Below are positions 25,590 through 34,132 of a stretch of 64,000 bases of DNA, in pieces. The translations under genes and the position numbers were made by a program. Numbering within the stretch: position 1 is the stretch's first letter; each line of letters starts with the position of its first letter. Below the pieces are notes generated by a model, which worked only from the letters and a program-made list of their open reading frames with translations, was not told where the DNA came from and made no database searches. The DNA is taken from NCBI RefSeq assembly GCF_016865425.1, contig NZ_AP023355.1, positions 248,001 through 312,000 of the forward strand. The letters are read 5' to 3'. Source of the stretch: Actinocatenispora thailandica. Its GTDB lineage: Bacteria; Actinomycetota; Actinomycetes; Mycobacteriales; Micromonosporaceae.

Positions 25590-26984
25590 ATGACACGTCG
25601 TCGGACCGCGCTGCTCGTCGCCGCGGGGGTGGCGGTCGCCGCGCTCGCGGTGGGCAGCGATGCGGCCGCGGGAGGTCCCGTCGTCGGGCACCTGGTGACC
25701 GGCTCGACGCCGCACGCCACGGGGGCGGCACACCGGCCGTCGGACGCCCGTACCGGCGCGCACGACGCCGCGAACCCGAGCACCGCCGGGCGCACCGGCC
25801 ACGGTGCCGCGGCGACCGGTACCAAGGTCGACGGTACGAGCCGGGCCCGGCACGCCGAGTCGGCCACCGCGCCGGCGGCGGGTGGCGTGGCGGAGGCGGG
25901 CCGGCAGCAGTCGGTCACCCGGCACGTCGACTACGCCGGCAGTCCGACCACCCGGTTCAGCTACCCCGGCGCCGACTACGTCAAGGTGCACTTCTCCCGC
26001 CTGCTGGTCCGCCCCGGCGACTGGGTCACGGTCTCCGACGAGTCCGGCAAGCAGAGCTACAGCTACCGCGGGGACCCGCGGCTGCTGAGCCTGCCCAAGG
26101 ACTCGCCGAGCACGGTGAGCGGCCAGGACGGCTTCTGGGCGATGTCGATCACCGGGGACACCGCGATCGTCACCCTGCACAAGACGCTGCCCGGCCCGAG
26201 CCTGGGCAAGCTCGGCGTCGACGTGGACAGGGTCGCGCACGGGTTCACCGCCGCGGAACGGGCCGACCGGGCGCACCGGGAGCGGCTCGCCGAGGGCGGC
26301 CGGCGCCCGGAGAGCGTGTGCGGTTCGGACGACGCGCAGGACGCGGTCTGCTACAAGACCAGCCACCCGGTCGAGTACCAGCACTCGCTGCCGGTGGCGC
26401 GGCTGCTGATCAACGGCACCACGCTGTGCACCGCGTGGCGGGTCACCGCCGACGACCGGATGCTCACCAACCACCACTGCCTCGGCGACCAGGCCGACAC
26501 GTCCAACACCGAGGTCTGGTTCAACTACCAGTGCACCAGCTGCGGTGGCAGCGAGGTCGCGCCGGTGACGAAGGTACCGGCGGACAAGCTGCTGCGCACC
26601 GACGAGACGCTGGACTACACGCTGTTCAGCGTGTCCGACTTCGCATCCATCAAGCACTTCGGCTACCTCGGGCTGGACATCCGGAAGCCGCGGGCCGGTG
26701 AGCAGGTCTACATCCCGCAGCACCCGGAGGGCGACCCCACCAAGCTCGCCATCGCCTCCGACGGGGAGAACGGCTCGACCTGCCGGATCGACGACGCCAC
26801 CATCGACGGGTACGCGAGCAACTCCGACACCGGGTACCGCTGCGACACCGCGCCGGGCGCGTCCGGCTCGCCGGTCATCGCCCGCCGTACCAACCGGGTG
26901 ATCGCGCTGCACCACCTGGGCGGCTGCCCGAACAGTGGGGTCCGGATCGACCTGATCTACCCGCAGATCAAGTCGCTGCTGTAA
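25590..26984 (+). CDS. secreted trypsin-like serine protease
   Basis: A 464-residue exported protease. After a signal peptide (TRRRTALLVAAGVAVAALAV) comes an Ala/Thr/Gly-rich stretch to about residue 115, then a beta-rich pro-region, and from about 270 the chymotrypsin-fold domain. The triad is visible: His in MLTNHHCLG, Asp in TLDYTLFSV, Ser in APGASGSPV; Cys pairs CTSC, VCGS and CRID suggest disulphides. The layout resembles lysyl endopeptidase-type enzymes. GGAGGGAG precedes ATG 25590. A perfect hairpin terminator follows the stop. Confidence 0.87.
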   Translation: MTRRRTALLVAAGVAVAALAVGSDAAAGGPVVGHLVTGSTPHATGAAHRPSDARTGAHDAANPSTAGRTGHGAAATGTKVDGTSRARHAESATAPAAGGVAEAGRQQSVTRHVDYAGSPTTRFSYPGADYVKVHFSRLLVRPGDWVTVSDESGKQSYSYRGDPRLLSLPKDSPSTVSGQDGFWAMSITGDTAIVTLHKTLPGPSLGKLGVDVDRVAHGFTAAERADRAHRERLAEGGRRPESVCGSDDAQDAVCYKTSHPVEYQHSLPVARLLINGTTLCTAWRVTADDRMLTNHHCLGDQADTSNTEVWFNYQCTSCGGSEVAPVTKVPADKLLRTDETLDYTLFSVSDFASIKHFGYLGLDIRKPRAGEQVYIPQHPEGDPTKLAIASDGENGSTCRIDDATIDGYASNSDTGYRCDTAPGASGSPVIARRTNRVIALHHLGGCPNSGVRIDLIYPQIKSLL

Positions 26985-27005
26985 CCGCCCTGCCGGTACC
27001 AGCCG

Positions 27006-27040
27006 TCGGCCCGGATGTCCGAACAGGACATCCGGGCCGA
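27006..27040 (+). terminator. hairpin terminator after the protease gene
   Basis: A perfect 15-bp stem (27006-27020 with 27026-27040) with the loop GAACA begins 22 bases after the protease stop. The following bases are TTCGCG, so no full U-run. Confidence 0.85.
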
Positions 27041-27120
27041 TTCGCGTCATCGCCGGCATGCTTCCGGGGCCGCCGGGTACGGTCGCTGTCGGTGGCCGAC
27101 GGCGGCGAGGGGAGCGCGCG

Positions 27121-27171
27121 ATGACACAGCCGGGGCATGCCGGCCCTCGCGGCGGGACGGGACGCCGGTGA
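27121..27171 (+). CDS. 16-residue leader ORF coupled to the PAP2 gene
   Basis: ATG 27121, eight bases after GAGGGGAG, opens a 17-codon frame encoding MTQPGHAGPRGGTGRR. Its stop TGA (27169-27171) overlaps the GTG start of the PAP2 gene (27168-27170) as GTGA. The PAP2 gene itself has only a weak ribosome site, so this small frame may deliver ribosomes to it. The peptide has no recognisable function, and expression is unproven. Confidence 0.4.
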   Translation: MTQPGHAGPRGGTGRR

Positions 27172-27848
27172 GTTCCGGCTCCGCGGTCGTGGCGATCCGG
27201 CCGGTGCCCCGGGCCTGGGGTGTCGACGCGGCACTGCTCGGCGGTTTCCTCGCGATCACCGCGGCGCTGCTGCTGTGGTCGCCGCTGCTGCGGCTCGACG
27301 TGGCGGTGCGCAACCTCTCCGACGCGCACCGTCCGGCGCCCGCGTACTGGACCGCCTGGGTGCTCAACCACCTCGGCCAGGGCACCCCGCTCGCGGTGCT
27401 GGCGCTGGTCATCGCGGTCGTTCTCGCGGTACGGGCGCGCACCGCCCGGCCGGTCCTGCCGGTGCTCGCCGCGGAACTGCTCACCTACGGGGTGGTGGGT
27501 CCGCTGAAGATCGGCACCGAGCGGGCGGCGCCGCACTACGGCCCGGTCGAGCTGTTCGCCACCCCGGGCCAGCAGTCCTACCCGTCCGGCCACCTGGTCA
27601 ACACGATCGTCTGGTACGCGGTGCTCGCCGCGCTGCTCGCCGGCTACCTGCCGGCGCCGGTGCTGACCGCGGTCCGGGTGGTGCCGGTGGTGGTCACCTC
27701 GATCACCACCGTCTATCTCGGGTACCACTGGCTGACCGACACGCTCGCCGGGCTGCTGCTCGGGGTGCTGCTGTGCCGGATCCTGGCCCGCATCCCGTGG
27801 CAACGCATCCCGCTACCGGCCGCGCTGGATCGGGCGGGCGGGTCCTGA
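27168..27848 (+). CDS. PAP2-family membrane phosphatase, first copy
   Basis: A 226-residue integral membrane protein with about six helices and the type 2 phosphatidic acid phosphatase motifs: LKIGTERAAP, YPSGHLVN and TVYLGYHWLTD. The PSGH and HxxxD residues are intact, but motif 1 reads RA where RP is usual. Such enzymes dephosphorylate undecaprenyl pyrophosphate or other lipid phosphates outside the membrane. The start GTG 27168 overlaps a short leader frame. The next gene is a tandem duplicate. Confidence 0.82.
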   Translation: MSSGSAVVAIRPVPRAWGVDAALLGGFLAITAALLLWSPLLRLDVAVRNLSDAHRPAPAYWTAWVLNHLGQGTPLAVLALVIAVVLAVRARTARPVLPVLAAELLTYGVVGPLKIGTERAAPHYGPVELFATPGQQSYPSGHLVNTIVWYAVLAALLAGYLPAPVLTAVRVVPVVVTSITTVYLGYHWLTDTLAGLLLGVLLCRILARIPWQRIPLPAALDRAGGS

Positions 27849-28546
27849 CCGGCACCCGGATCCGCTGCCAGCCGCGGCTGCGTCCCGCCGGCTGGTGGGT
27901 GGAGGCGGTGCTGGCGGTCGGGTTCGCCGCGCTGACCGTGCTGCTGGCCCGGCCCGGCCCGCTGACCGCGCTGGACCGCTGGCTGCGGGACCTGTCCGAC
28001 GCGCACCGCCCGCCCGCCGCGTACTGGCTGGCCCGCGCGGTCAACCTGCTCGGCAACGGCGGCTGGGTCATGAGCGTGGTGCTGCTGCTGGCGGTGCTGC
28101 TCGCGGTACGCCGGCGCACGGTGCGGCCGCTGCTGCCGCCGCTGGCCGCCGCCGTGGCCAGCGGCGTCGTACTGACCGTGCTGAAACGCGTCACCGCACG
28201 GCCCGCACCGCACTATTTCGGGCCGGTGCCGGCGTTCACGGTGCCGGGGCAGGAGTCGTACCCGTCGGGGCACCTGGTCAACGCGGTCGTCTGGTACGGG
28301 ATCGCCGCCGCGCTGCTGGCCCCGTACCTGCCGGCGACGGCCCGGCGGCTGCTGCGGGCCGGGCCACCCGTCCTCGTCTGCTGCTCGACGATCTACCTCG
28401 GGTTCCACTGGTTCAGCGACGACCTCGCCGGCCTGCTGCTGGGCGCCCTGATCTACCGCGTGGTGTGTCGCGTCGGCTGGTCCTCGATCCCGCTGCCCGA
28501 CCTGCTGGAGCGCCGGCCGCAGCCGCCGGAGCGTTACTGGCCCTGA
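27797..28546 (+). CDS. PAP2-family membrane phosphatase, second copy
   Basis: A membrane phosphatase of up to 249 residues, clearly a duplicate of the preceding gene: both share LSDAHRP, SYPSGHLVN and YLPA blocks. Motifs are complete here: LKRVTARPAP, YPSGH and TIYLGFHWFSD. The start is uncertain. GTG 27797 is the nearest canonical codon that keeps the whole first helix and its basic flank, at the price of a 52-nt overlap; CTG 27845 would overlap the preceding stop as CTGA; GTG 27899 would cut into helix 1. Confidence 0.8.
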   Translation: MATHPATGRAGSGGRVLTGTRIRCQPRLRPAGWWVEAVLAVGFAALTVLLARPGPLTALDRWLRDLSDAHRPPAAYWLARAVNLLGNGGWVMSVVLLLAVLLAVRRRTVRPLLPPLAAAVASGVVLTVLKRVTARPAPHYFGPVPAFTVPGQESYPSGHLVNAVVWYGIAAALLAPYLPATARRLLRAGPPVLVCCSTIYLGFHWFSDDLAGLLLGALIYRVVCRVGWSSIPLPDLLERRPQPPERYWP

Positions 28547-28585
28547 GCCAGCCAACCTTGCCGGGGCGTGCGGCGTGGGAGAGGT

Positions 28586-29098
28586 GTGAGCGAAGACAGC
28601 GAACGAGCCGACGACGCGGGGTACACCGCCTTCGTCGAGCGGTGTTGGGGCCCGAACCTGCGGGTGGCGACGCTGCTTGTCGGGAACCGGCACCGTGCCG
28701 AGGAACTGCTCCAGGACTGCCTGGTCAAGCTGTACCCGAAATGGCGCCGGGTGTCCCGGTCCGGCAACCCCGATGCGTACCTGCGGCGGATGTTGGCCAA
28801 CGGTCGGGTGAGCTGGTGGCGCCGACGGCGCCGCGAGCAGTTGGTGGCCGACCCGCCCGACCATGCCGGGCCGGACGCCGACGGTGAACCGTACGACGAG
28901 TTGCGCCAGGCGCTGCTGTCGCTGCCGCCCAGGCAGCGCGCGGTCGTCGTGTTGCGGCACTACGCGGACCTGTCCGAGCGGGACGTGGCCGCGGCCCTGG
29001 GGTGCACCGTCGGCACCGTCAAGTCGCAGAACTCGCGGGCCCTGGACAAGCTGCGTGGCCTGCTCACATCCCGGACCGACCAAGGAGCCAAGGCATGA
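28586..29098 (+). CDS. SigE-type ECF RNA polymerase sigma factor
   Basis: A 170-residue extracytoplasmic-function sigma factor of the SigE/SigL-like actinobacterial group. Region 2 is seen in AEELLQDCLVKLYPKWRRV and AYLRRMLANGRVSWWRRRR; region 4 in LLSLPPRQRAVVVLRHYADLSERDVAAALGCTVGTVKS. Start GTG 28586 follows GGGAGAGG. Its stop overlaps the ATG of the next gene as ATGA, the common arrangement for a sigma factor and its membrane-bound partner. Confidence 0.9.
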   Translation: MSEDSERADDAGYTAFVERCWGPNLRVATLLVGNRHRAEELLQDCLVKLYPKWRRVSRSGNPDAYLRRMLANGRVSWWRRRRREQLVADPPDHAGPDADGEPYDELRQALLSLPPRQRAVVVLRHYADLSERDVAAALGCTVGTVKSQNSRALDKLRGLLTSRTDQGAKA

Positions 29099-29978
29099 AC
29101 GAGCACGACGATCTCTCCCGCGCACTGCACGCGATGGTGGACCACGAGCCGACCGGTCAGGCACCGGTACCGGAACTGATGCGGCGTGGCCGTGCCGCGG
29201 CCCGCAACCGCGTCGCCGGCCGGTCGGTGACCGCCCTCGGTGCGGTGGCCGTGGTCGGTGTCGGTACCGCCGTCGCCGTCGCCGGCACCGGCGGCTCGCC
29301 GCAGCACGGTACCGAGAAGCGGCCGCCCGCCGGCACCAGGAGCCCGGCGGCCAATCCGTCGATCCAGCTCGCTTCGGCGGTGGAGAAGACGAAGAACACG
29401 ACGTTCCGGGTGCGGGACTTCAACAAGGGCAACGAGCCCGGTCACGAGAGCCACTGCGTCGGCGCCTACGACCCGCGCCAGCAGGCGGGTGCCAGCTACT
29501 TCTACGAGGACGGCAAGAAGGCGGAGGAGATCCGGGCCATCCACGGCGACTACTACGTGTGGTCGGCGCCGCACACCTCGGGCCCCACCGGGTGGCGGAA
29601 GGTCGACTTCAAGGCGTACTCGGCCGACCTGAAGAAGGGTGGGTTCAAGGGCGACCCCGCCGACACGTTCTACTGCGGTGGCCGTACGGCCACGATGCGG
29701 GCGTGCTGAAGGAGATGAAGCAGGAGGGGCCGATCCGTGACCTCGGCCGCAAGACGTGGCGCGGCAAGCAGTACGAGGTGTACTCGGTGACCAGCACCAA
29801 GCCGGTCATCGGGGACGGCAGCTACGACACCACGCAGGCGTGGGTCGGTGTCGAGTCCGGCTACGTCGAGAAGCTCGAATCGTGGCAGGCACCCAAGGGT
29901 GCGAAGGCGTTGCCGACCGGCCTGGTCTTCTCGCACTTCGGCGACCCGGTGCACGTGGTCAAGCCGCCGGTGGGGTAG
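29095..29978 (+). pseudogene. membrane-anchored anti-sigma-like protein, frameshifted
   Basis: The gene starts at ATG 29095, coupled to the sigma factor. A cytoplasmic N-terminus of about 40 residues is followed by one membrane helix (SVTALGAVAVVGVGTAVAVAG) and an extracytoplasmic domain ending YCGGRTATM before a premature stop at 29709. The rest of that domain (VLKEMKQEGPIRDLGRKTW ... HVVKPPVG, to 29978) continues in another frame. One base is missing between about 29690 and 29706; an extra G in CGGGCG would restore about 294 residues. It has no classical zinc anti-sigma motif; the role is inferred from position. Confidence 0.75.
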
Positions 29979-29997
29979 TCGATTCGTTGCCCGGCAA

Positions 29998-30031
29998 CGG
30001 AAGCGCCGGCCCGCTGGGGCCGGCGCTTCCG
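29998..30031. terminator. strong bidirectional terminator
   Basis: A perfect 15-bp stem (29998-30012 with 30017-30031) with the loop GCTG lies between the convergent anti-sigma and aldolase genes. A smaller hairpin GTTGC-CCG-GCAAC (29986-29998) abuts it. Confidence 0.88.
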
Positions 30032-30050
30032 GCCTGCCGTTCGCCGGTGG

Positions 30051-30890
30051 TCAGCGGCCGGCGAGGACGGTCAGGAAGTGGGCGACCGTGTCGGCCATCG
30101 CGTCCCGGGCGGGGGCGAGGTACTTGCGCGGGTCGACGAGTTTCTCGTCGGCGGCCAGCACGGTACGCACCGCCCCGGTGCCCGCGATGTTCAGCGCCGT
30201 GCCGATGTTGATCTTCACCATGCCGGCCCGGACCGCGGCGGCGAGCTGTTCGTCCGGCACCCCGGACGAACCGTGCAGCACCAGCGGTACGCCGACGGCG
30301 GCGGCGATCCGTTCGATCAGGACGTGGTCCAGGCTGGCCGACCGGGACGTCATCGCGTGCGACGAACCGACCGCGACGGCGAGCGCGTCGACCCCGGTGG
30401 CCGCGACGAACTCGCGCGCCTCGTCGGGGTCGGTACGCACCCCGGGCGCGTGCGCGCCGTCCTTGCCGCCGACCTTGCCCAGCTCGCTCTCCAGCCACAG
30501 CCCGTGTTCGTGGCAGAACGACGCCGCATCCCTGGTCGCCGCGACGTTCTCGGCGTAGGGCAGCGTCGACCCGTCGTACATCACCGAACCGAACCGGTGC
30601 GCCGGCGCCTGCCGGAGCAGCGCCGGGTCCTCGACGTGGTCGAGGTGCAGCGCGCAGTCCACGGTGGACAGTTCGGCGATCGCGGCGGTGGCCGCGGCGA
30701 TGGGCCCGAGCCGGCCGCCGTGGAACTTCACCGCGTTCTGGCTGATCTGCAGGATCACCGGCAGTCCCGCGCGCTCCGCGCCGGCCGCGATCGCTTCGGC
30801 GTGCTCGACGGTGATGACGTTGAACGCGGCGACGCCGCGGCCGGCGGCAGCGGCGTCGGCGACCAGTCGACCGGTGGGTGTCAGGGGCAT
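30051..30890 (-). CDS. class II ketose-bisphosphate aldolase (GatY/KbaY-like)
   Basis: A 279-residue zinc aldolase, splitting tagatose- or fructose-1,6-bisphosphate into two triose phosphates. Family marks are GVAAFNVITVEHAEAI at the N-terminus, ALHLDHVED with the catalytic Asp and zinc His near residue 80, ESELGKVGG, and VLHGSSGV plus KINIGTALN for phosphate and zinc binding. It is the last step of the amino-sugar route encoded upstream on the same strand, 54 nt after the PfkB kinase. TCCACGGTGGA (30658-30668) lies within it. Tagatose or fructose preference cannot be decided. Confidence 0.87.
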   Translation of the reverse strand: MPLTPTGRLVADAAAAGRGVAAFNVITVEHAEAIAAGAERAGLPVILQISQNAVKFHGGRLGPIAAATAAIAELSTVDCALHLDHVEDPALLRQAPAHRFGSVMYDGSTLPYAENVAATRDAASFCHEHGLWLESELGKVGGKDGAHAPGVRTDPDEAREFVAATGVDALAVAVGSSHAMTSRSASLDHVLIERIAAAVGVPLVLHGSSGVPDEQLAAAVRAGMVKINIGTALNIAGTGAVRTVLAADEKLVDPRKYLAPARDAMADTVAHFLTVLAGR

Positions 30891-30944
30891 CGTGGGTCCT
30901 CACGGGAGACGTCGGGAAGCGGGATCCGTTCTCGGACAACGAGG

Positions 30945-31895
30945 TCAGTCGGCGAGCGTTTCCGGCAGCACCATGCTTTCGACCTGCACCGATCGCCGCA
31001 GCCGGTCGTACCTGGTGCCGTCGACGGCACCGGCGACCGGCGCCGCGACCGCCGCGGCGGACAACGCCACCGCGTCGGCCAGCACCGCCTGCCAGGCCAC
31101 ACCGTTGGCGAGCCCGCGGGCCAGCGCGGCGACCACCGCATCGCCCGCGCCGGTCGGGTTGCCGGCGACGACCTCCGGCGGAACCGCTCGGTACGCACCA
31201 TCCGGCGTGCTCGCGATCAACCCGTCGGCACCGCGCGAACACACCACCGCGCCGGCGCCCGCGTCGCGTACCGCGTGCGCGGCGGCCAGCACCTCGGCCG
31301 GTGACCGCGGCGCGGCCCCACCGCGCACCGAGGCCAGCTCGGCGGCGTTCGGCTTCACCACGGTCGGCTTGGCCGGCAGCGCGGCCGCCAGCACCGCTCC
31401 CTCGGCGTCCACGATGGACGGTACGGCCGCCTCGGCGGTGATCGCCAGCAGCCGCGCGTACGCGTCGTCGGGTAGCCCGGTGGGCAGGCTGCCGGACAGC
31501 ACCACGGCGCGCGCCACCTGGGCCAGCCCGCGGAACCGGTTGACGAACGCGTCCCACTCCGCCTCCGTCACCGGCGGCCCCGGCTCCCAGAACCCGGTCG
31601 CGTCGGTACCGTCGGCGACCACCAGGGTGCGCCGCGAGTCGGCGGCGATCGGGACGAACGCCTCCGGGATCTCCGCGGCGGCCAGGCCGGCCCGGATCTG
31701 CTCGCCGGTGGGCCCACCGACCAGCCCGGTGGCGACCACCGGCTCGTCCAGTGCGGTCAGCACCGCGGCGACGTTGACGCCCTTGCCGCCCGGCCGGGCG
31801 GACACCTCGCGGACCCGGTGGGTGGCGTGCGGGTGCAGCTCGTCGACGCGATAGGTGACGTCCAGCGCCGCGTTGAGGGTGACGGTGAGGATCAC
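30945..31895 (-). CDS. PfkB-family hexose-phosphate kinase (1-phosphofructokinase/tagatose-6-P kinase type)
   Basis: A 316-residue kinase of the ribokinase fold. The N-terminal ITLNxALD-like TVTLNAALDVTY and RPGGKGVNVA bind the sugar phosphate; the catalytic Asp and anion hole are in GNPTGAGDAVVAAL near residue 245. In this cluster it should phosphorylate tagatose-6-P or fructose-6-P at C1 to feed the aldolase. Its ATG overlaps the nagA stop by four bases, so the two are translated together. Fructose-1-phosphate is another possible substrate, but no fructose PTS is nearby. Confidence 0.87.
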   Translation of the reverse strand: MILTVTLNAALDVTYRVDELHPHATHRVREVSARPGGKGVNVAAVLTALDEPVVATGLVGGPTGEQIRAGLAAAEIPEAFVPIAADSRRTLVVADGTDATGFWEPGPPVTEAEWDAFVNRFRGLAQVARAVVLSGSLPTGLPDDAYARLLAITAEAAVPSIVDAEGAVLAAALPAKPTVVKPNAAELASVRGGAAPRSPAEVLAAAHAVRDAGAGAVVCSRGADGLIASTPDGAYRAVPPEVVAGNPTGAGDAVVAALARGLANGVAWQAVLADAVALSAAAVAAPVAGAVDGTRYDRLRRSVQVESMVLPETLAD

Positions 31896-33010
31896 TGGAA
31901 CACCCCGTTCCGCATCACCCGGCGCACCGCCAGGAACCCGTCCAGCACCACCAGGTCGGCGCGCTTGCCGACGGCCAGCTCGCCGCGGTCGGTGAACCCG
32001 AGCGCGGCGGCCGGGGTACTCGCGGCCATCCGGGCGGCGTCCACGATGGACAGCCCGGCGCGGACGGCCCGGCGGAGCGCGGCGTCCATGGTCAGGGTGG
32101 AGCCGGCGATCGAGCCGCCGGCGGCCAGCCGGGCCACCCCGTCGGTGACCGTGACCGCCTGGCCACCCAGCTCGTACTCGCCGTCGGACATCCCGGCGGC
32201 GGCCATCGCGTCGGTGACCAGCGCCGCCCGCCGGGCGCCCACCGCGTGTGCCGCGAAGGCCAGCGTGCCGTCGTGCAGGTGGTGCCCGTCGGCGATGAAC
32301 TCGCAGGTGACACCCGGCGCGTCGAGCAGCGCGACGATCGGCCCCGGCTCCCGGTGGTGGATGGGCCGCATCCCGTTGAACACGTGGGTACCGACCGTGG
32401 CGCCGGCCTCGATCGCGGCACCGACCTGCTCGTAGCTCGCGTCGGTGTGCCCGATCGCGGCGACCACGCCGCGCTCGACCAGCAGCCGGATCGCGTCCAG
32501 CGCGCCGTCGCGTTCCGGCGCGATGGTCACCATCCGCACCCCGCCGAGGTCCAGCAGCCGGTCGATCTCGGCCGGGTCGGGGTCGCGCAGGTACGCCGGG
32601 TTCTGCGCGCCGCAGCGTGCCTGCGACAGGTACGGCCCCTCGTAGTGCAGGCCGGCGATGGTGTCGTCGGCGATCAGCGGCTGGTACGCCGCGGTCGCCG
32701 CGGCCATCAGCTCGGCGGGCGCGGTGACCAGGCTGGCCAGCAGCGTGGTGGTGCCGTGCCGGTGGTGGAACTCGGCCGCGGTACGCGCCTGCGTCGCGTC
32801 ACCGGTGGTGAACGTGGCGCCGCCCCCGCCGTGCGTGTGGATGTCCACGAATCCGGGCAGTACGGTGTGCCCGCCCAGATCCACGCTGTCCACGCTGGAT
32901 GGTGGCGTGTCGGTACCGAGTTCGGTGATCAGCCCGTCCTCGACGCGCAGCCACGCCCGGCCCAGCACCTCGGTGGGTGTCACCACCCGGGCGTCGTGCA
33001 ACAGCGGCAT
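31892..33010 (-). CDS. nagA: N-acetylglucosamine/galactosamine-6-phosphate deacetylase
   Basis: A 372-residue amidohydrolase removing acetate from an N-acetyl-amino-sugar 6-phosphate. Visible marks are GFVDIHTHGGGG near residue 60, LHYEGPYLS with the metal Glu, AIGHTDASYEQ and THVFNGMRP with metal His residues, and the catalytic Asp in ALVTDAMAAAG. ATG 33010 lies eight bases after GAGGAG and is preferred to GTG 33016. It follows the ROK kinase across a gap filled with hairpin repeats. GlcNAc-6-P or GalNAc-6-P both fit; AgaS-like and PfkB neighbours lean toward GalNAc. Confidence 0.9.
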   Translation of the reverse strand: MPLLHDARVVTPTEVLGRAWLRVEDGLITELGTDTPPSSVDSVDLGGHTVLPGFVDIHTHGGGGATFTTGDATQARTAAEFHHRHGTTTLLASLVTAPAELMAAATAAYQPLIADDTIAGLHYEGPYLSQARCGAQNPAYLRDPDPAEIDRLLDLGGVRMVTIAPERDGALDAIRLLVERGVVAAIGHTDASYEQVGAAIEAGATVGTHVFNGMRPIHHREPGPIVALLDAPGVTCEFIADGHHLHDGTLAFAAHAVGARRAALVTDAMAAAGMSDGEYELGGQAVTVTDGVARLAAGGSIAGSTLTMDAALRRAVRAGLSIVDAARMAASTPAAALGFTDRGELAVGKRADLVVLDGFLAVRRVMRNGVFQ

Positions 33011-33027
33011 CCGCACAGCTCCTCGCC

Positions 33028-33162
33028 TCAGCGCCCGGTCCTCGACCGGGCGGCCCGTCGGTCAGCGCCCGGTCGTCGGCCGGGCGGCCTGTCGGTCAGT
33101 GCCGGTCCTCGACCCGGCGGCCTGTCGGTCAGTGCCCGGTCGTCGATCCGGCGGCGAACCCG
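33028..33162. repeat. four tandem copies of a 34-nt hairpin unit, the last inside the ROK gene
   Basis: Units begin at 33028, 33062, 33096 and 33129 (periods 34, 34 and 33 nt). The fourth is the end of the ROK kinase gene itself, including its stop codon, so the 3' end of the gene has been duplicated downstream three times. The first unit forms GCCCGGT-CCTCG-ACCGGGC and the others form similar stems. The array sits between ROK kinase and nagA in the same transcript. Confidence 0.85.
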
Positions 33163-34132
33163 GCATGGAAACGGTCCAGCGCGAGCAGCGCGGCCCCGAT
33201 GCAGCCGGCCTGGTCGCCGAGTGCGGCCGCCACCAACCGCGGCATCGTCTGGAACGCGAGCCGCTCCATCATCGCCGCGTGCAGCGGGTCGAGCAACGCC
33301 GCGCCCGCCTCGGCCAGCCCGCCGCCGATGACGATCACCTCGGGGTCCAGCAGCCGCATCGCGGTGATCAGGCCGTCCGCGAGCAGCTCGACGGTGCGCC
33401 GCCACACCCGCCCGGCGCGCTCCTCACCGGCGACCGCGCGGCGGACCACCTCGGCGGCGGCGACCCGGTCGCCGCCGGCCTCGCCGTACCGGCGGGCGAC
33501 CGCGGCGGCGGACGCCACCGCCTCCAGGCAGCCGTACCGGCCGCAGCCGCAGCGCGGCCCGTCGGTGCACACCACCTGGACGTGCCCCAGCTCGCTCGGT
33601 GCGCCGTGCGCACCCGGGTACGGCACGCCGGACAGCACGTGCCCGGCGGCGATGCCGGTACCGATGGCGACGAACAGCACGTTGTCGCTGCCGGCGCCGG
33701 CACCCAGCCGGGCCTCGGCGACCGCGCCGGCCCGTACGTCGTGGCCGAGTGCGGTGGTCAGTCCGGTGCGGGCGTCGATCAGTTCCCCGAACGGCACGTC
33801 CTGCCAGCCGATGTTCGCCGAGTACCCGGCGATCCGGCGCACCTCGTCGACCACGCCCGGGACGACCAGCCCCACCGCGCGGGGGAGAGCCCCTGCGCGC
33901 GTGCGGTGTCGGCCAGCCCGGCCGCGACGTCGCCGATCGTGGCCACCACCGCGTCCGGACCGCGGTCCCGGTTGGTGTCGTGCCGCTCGGTGTGCCGGAC
34001 CTGCCCGGACCCGTCGACCAGCGCGCACTTCATCGCGGTACCGCCGACGTCGATCGCCACCGCGACCTCGGCCCCGCCGGTACCGGCTGCGTCCCTGCCG
34101 GGCTGATCCGCGCCGGCGCTGTGCTGCGTCAT
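33129..34132 (-). pseudogene. ROK-family sugar kinase, frameshifted
   Basis: Two frames make one ROK kinase. The first (34132 downward) gives the N-terminus with the phosphate-binding VAIDVGGTAMK. The second gives the rest, from AVGLVVPGV through ELGHVQV and the zinc motif CGCGRYGCLEAVAS to the end at 33129. They meet at GGGGG on the plus strand (33881-33885); one extra base gives ...GLSPRAVGLVVPGV and about 334 residues. The kinase would phosphorylate GlcNAc, GalNAc or glucose at C6. Its ATG overlaps the SIS gene stop by four bases. The pathway lacks its entry kinase if the break is real; I suspect a sequencing error. Confidence 0.82.

Noticed and set aside
33028-33162. CRISPR array
   Set aside because: The four units are contiguous without spacers and the last one is the end of a gene; no cas gene is present.
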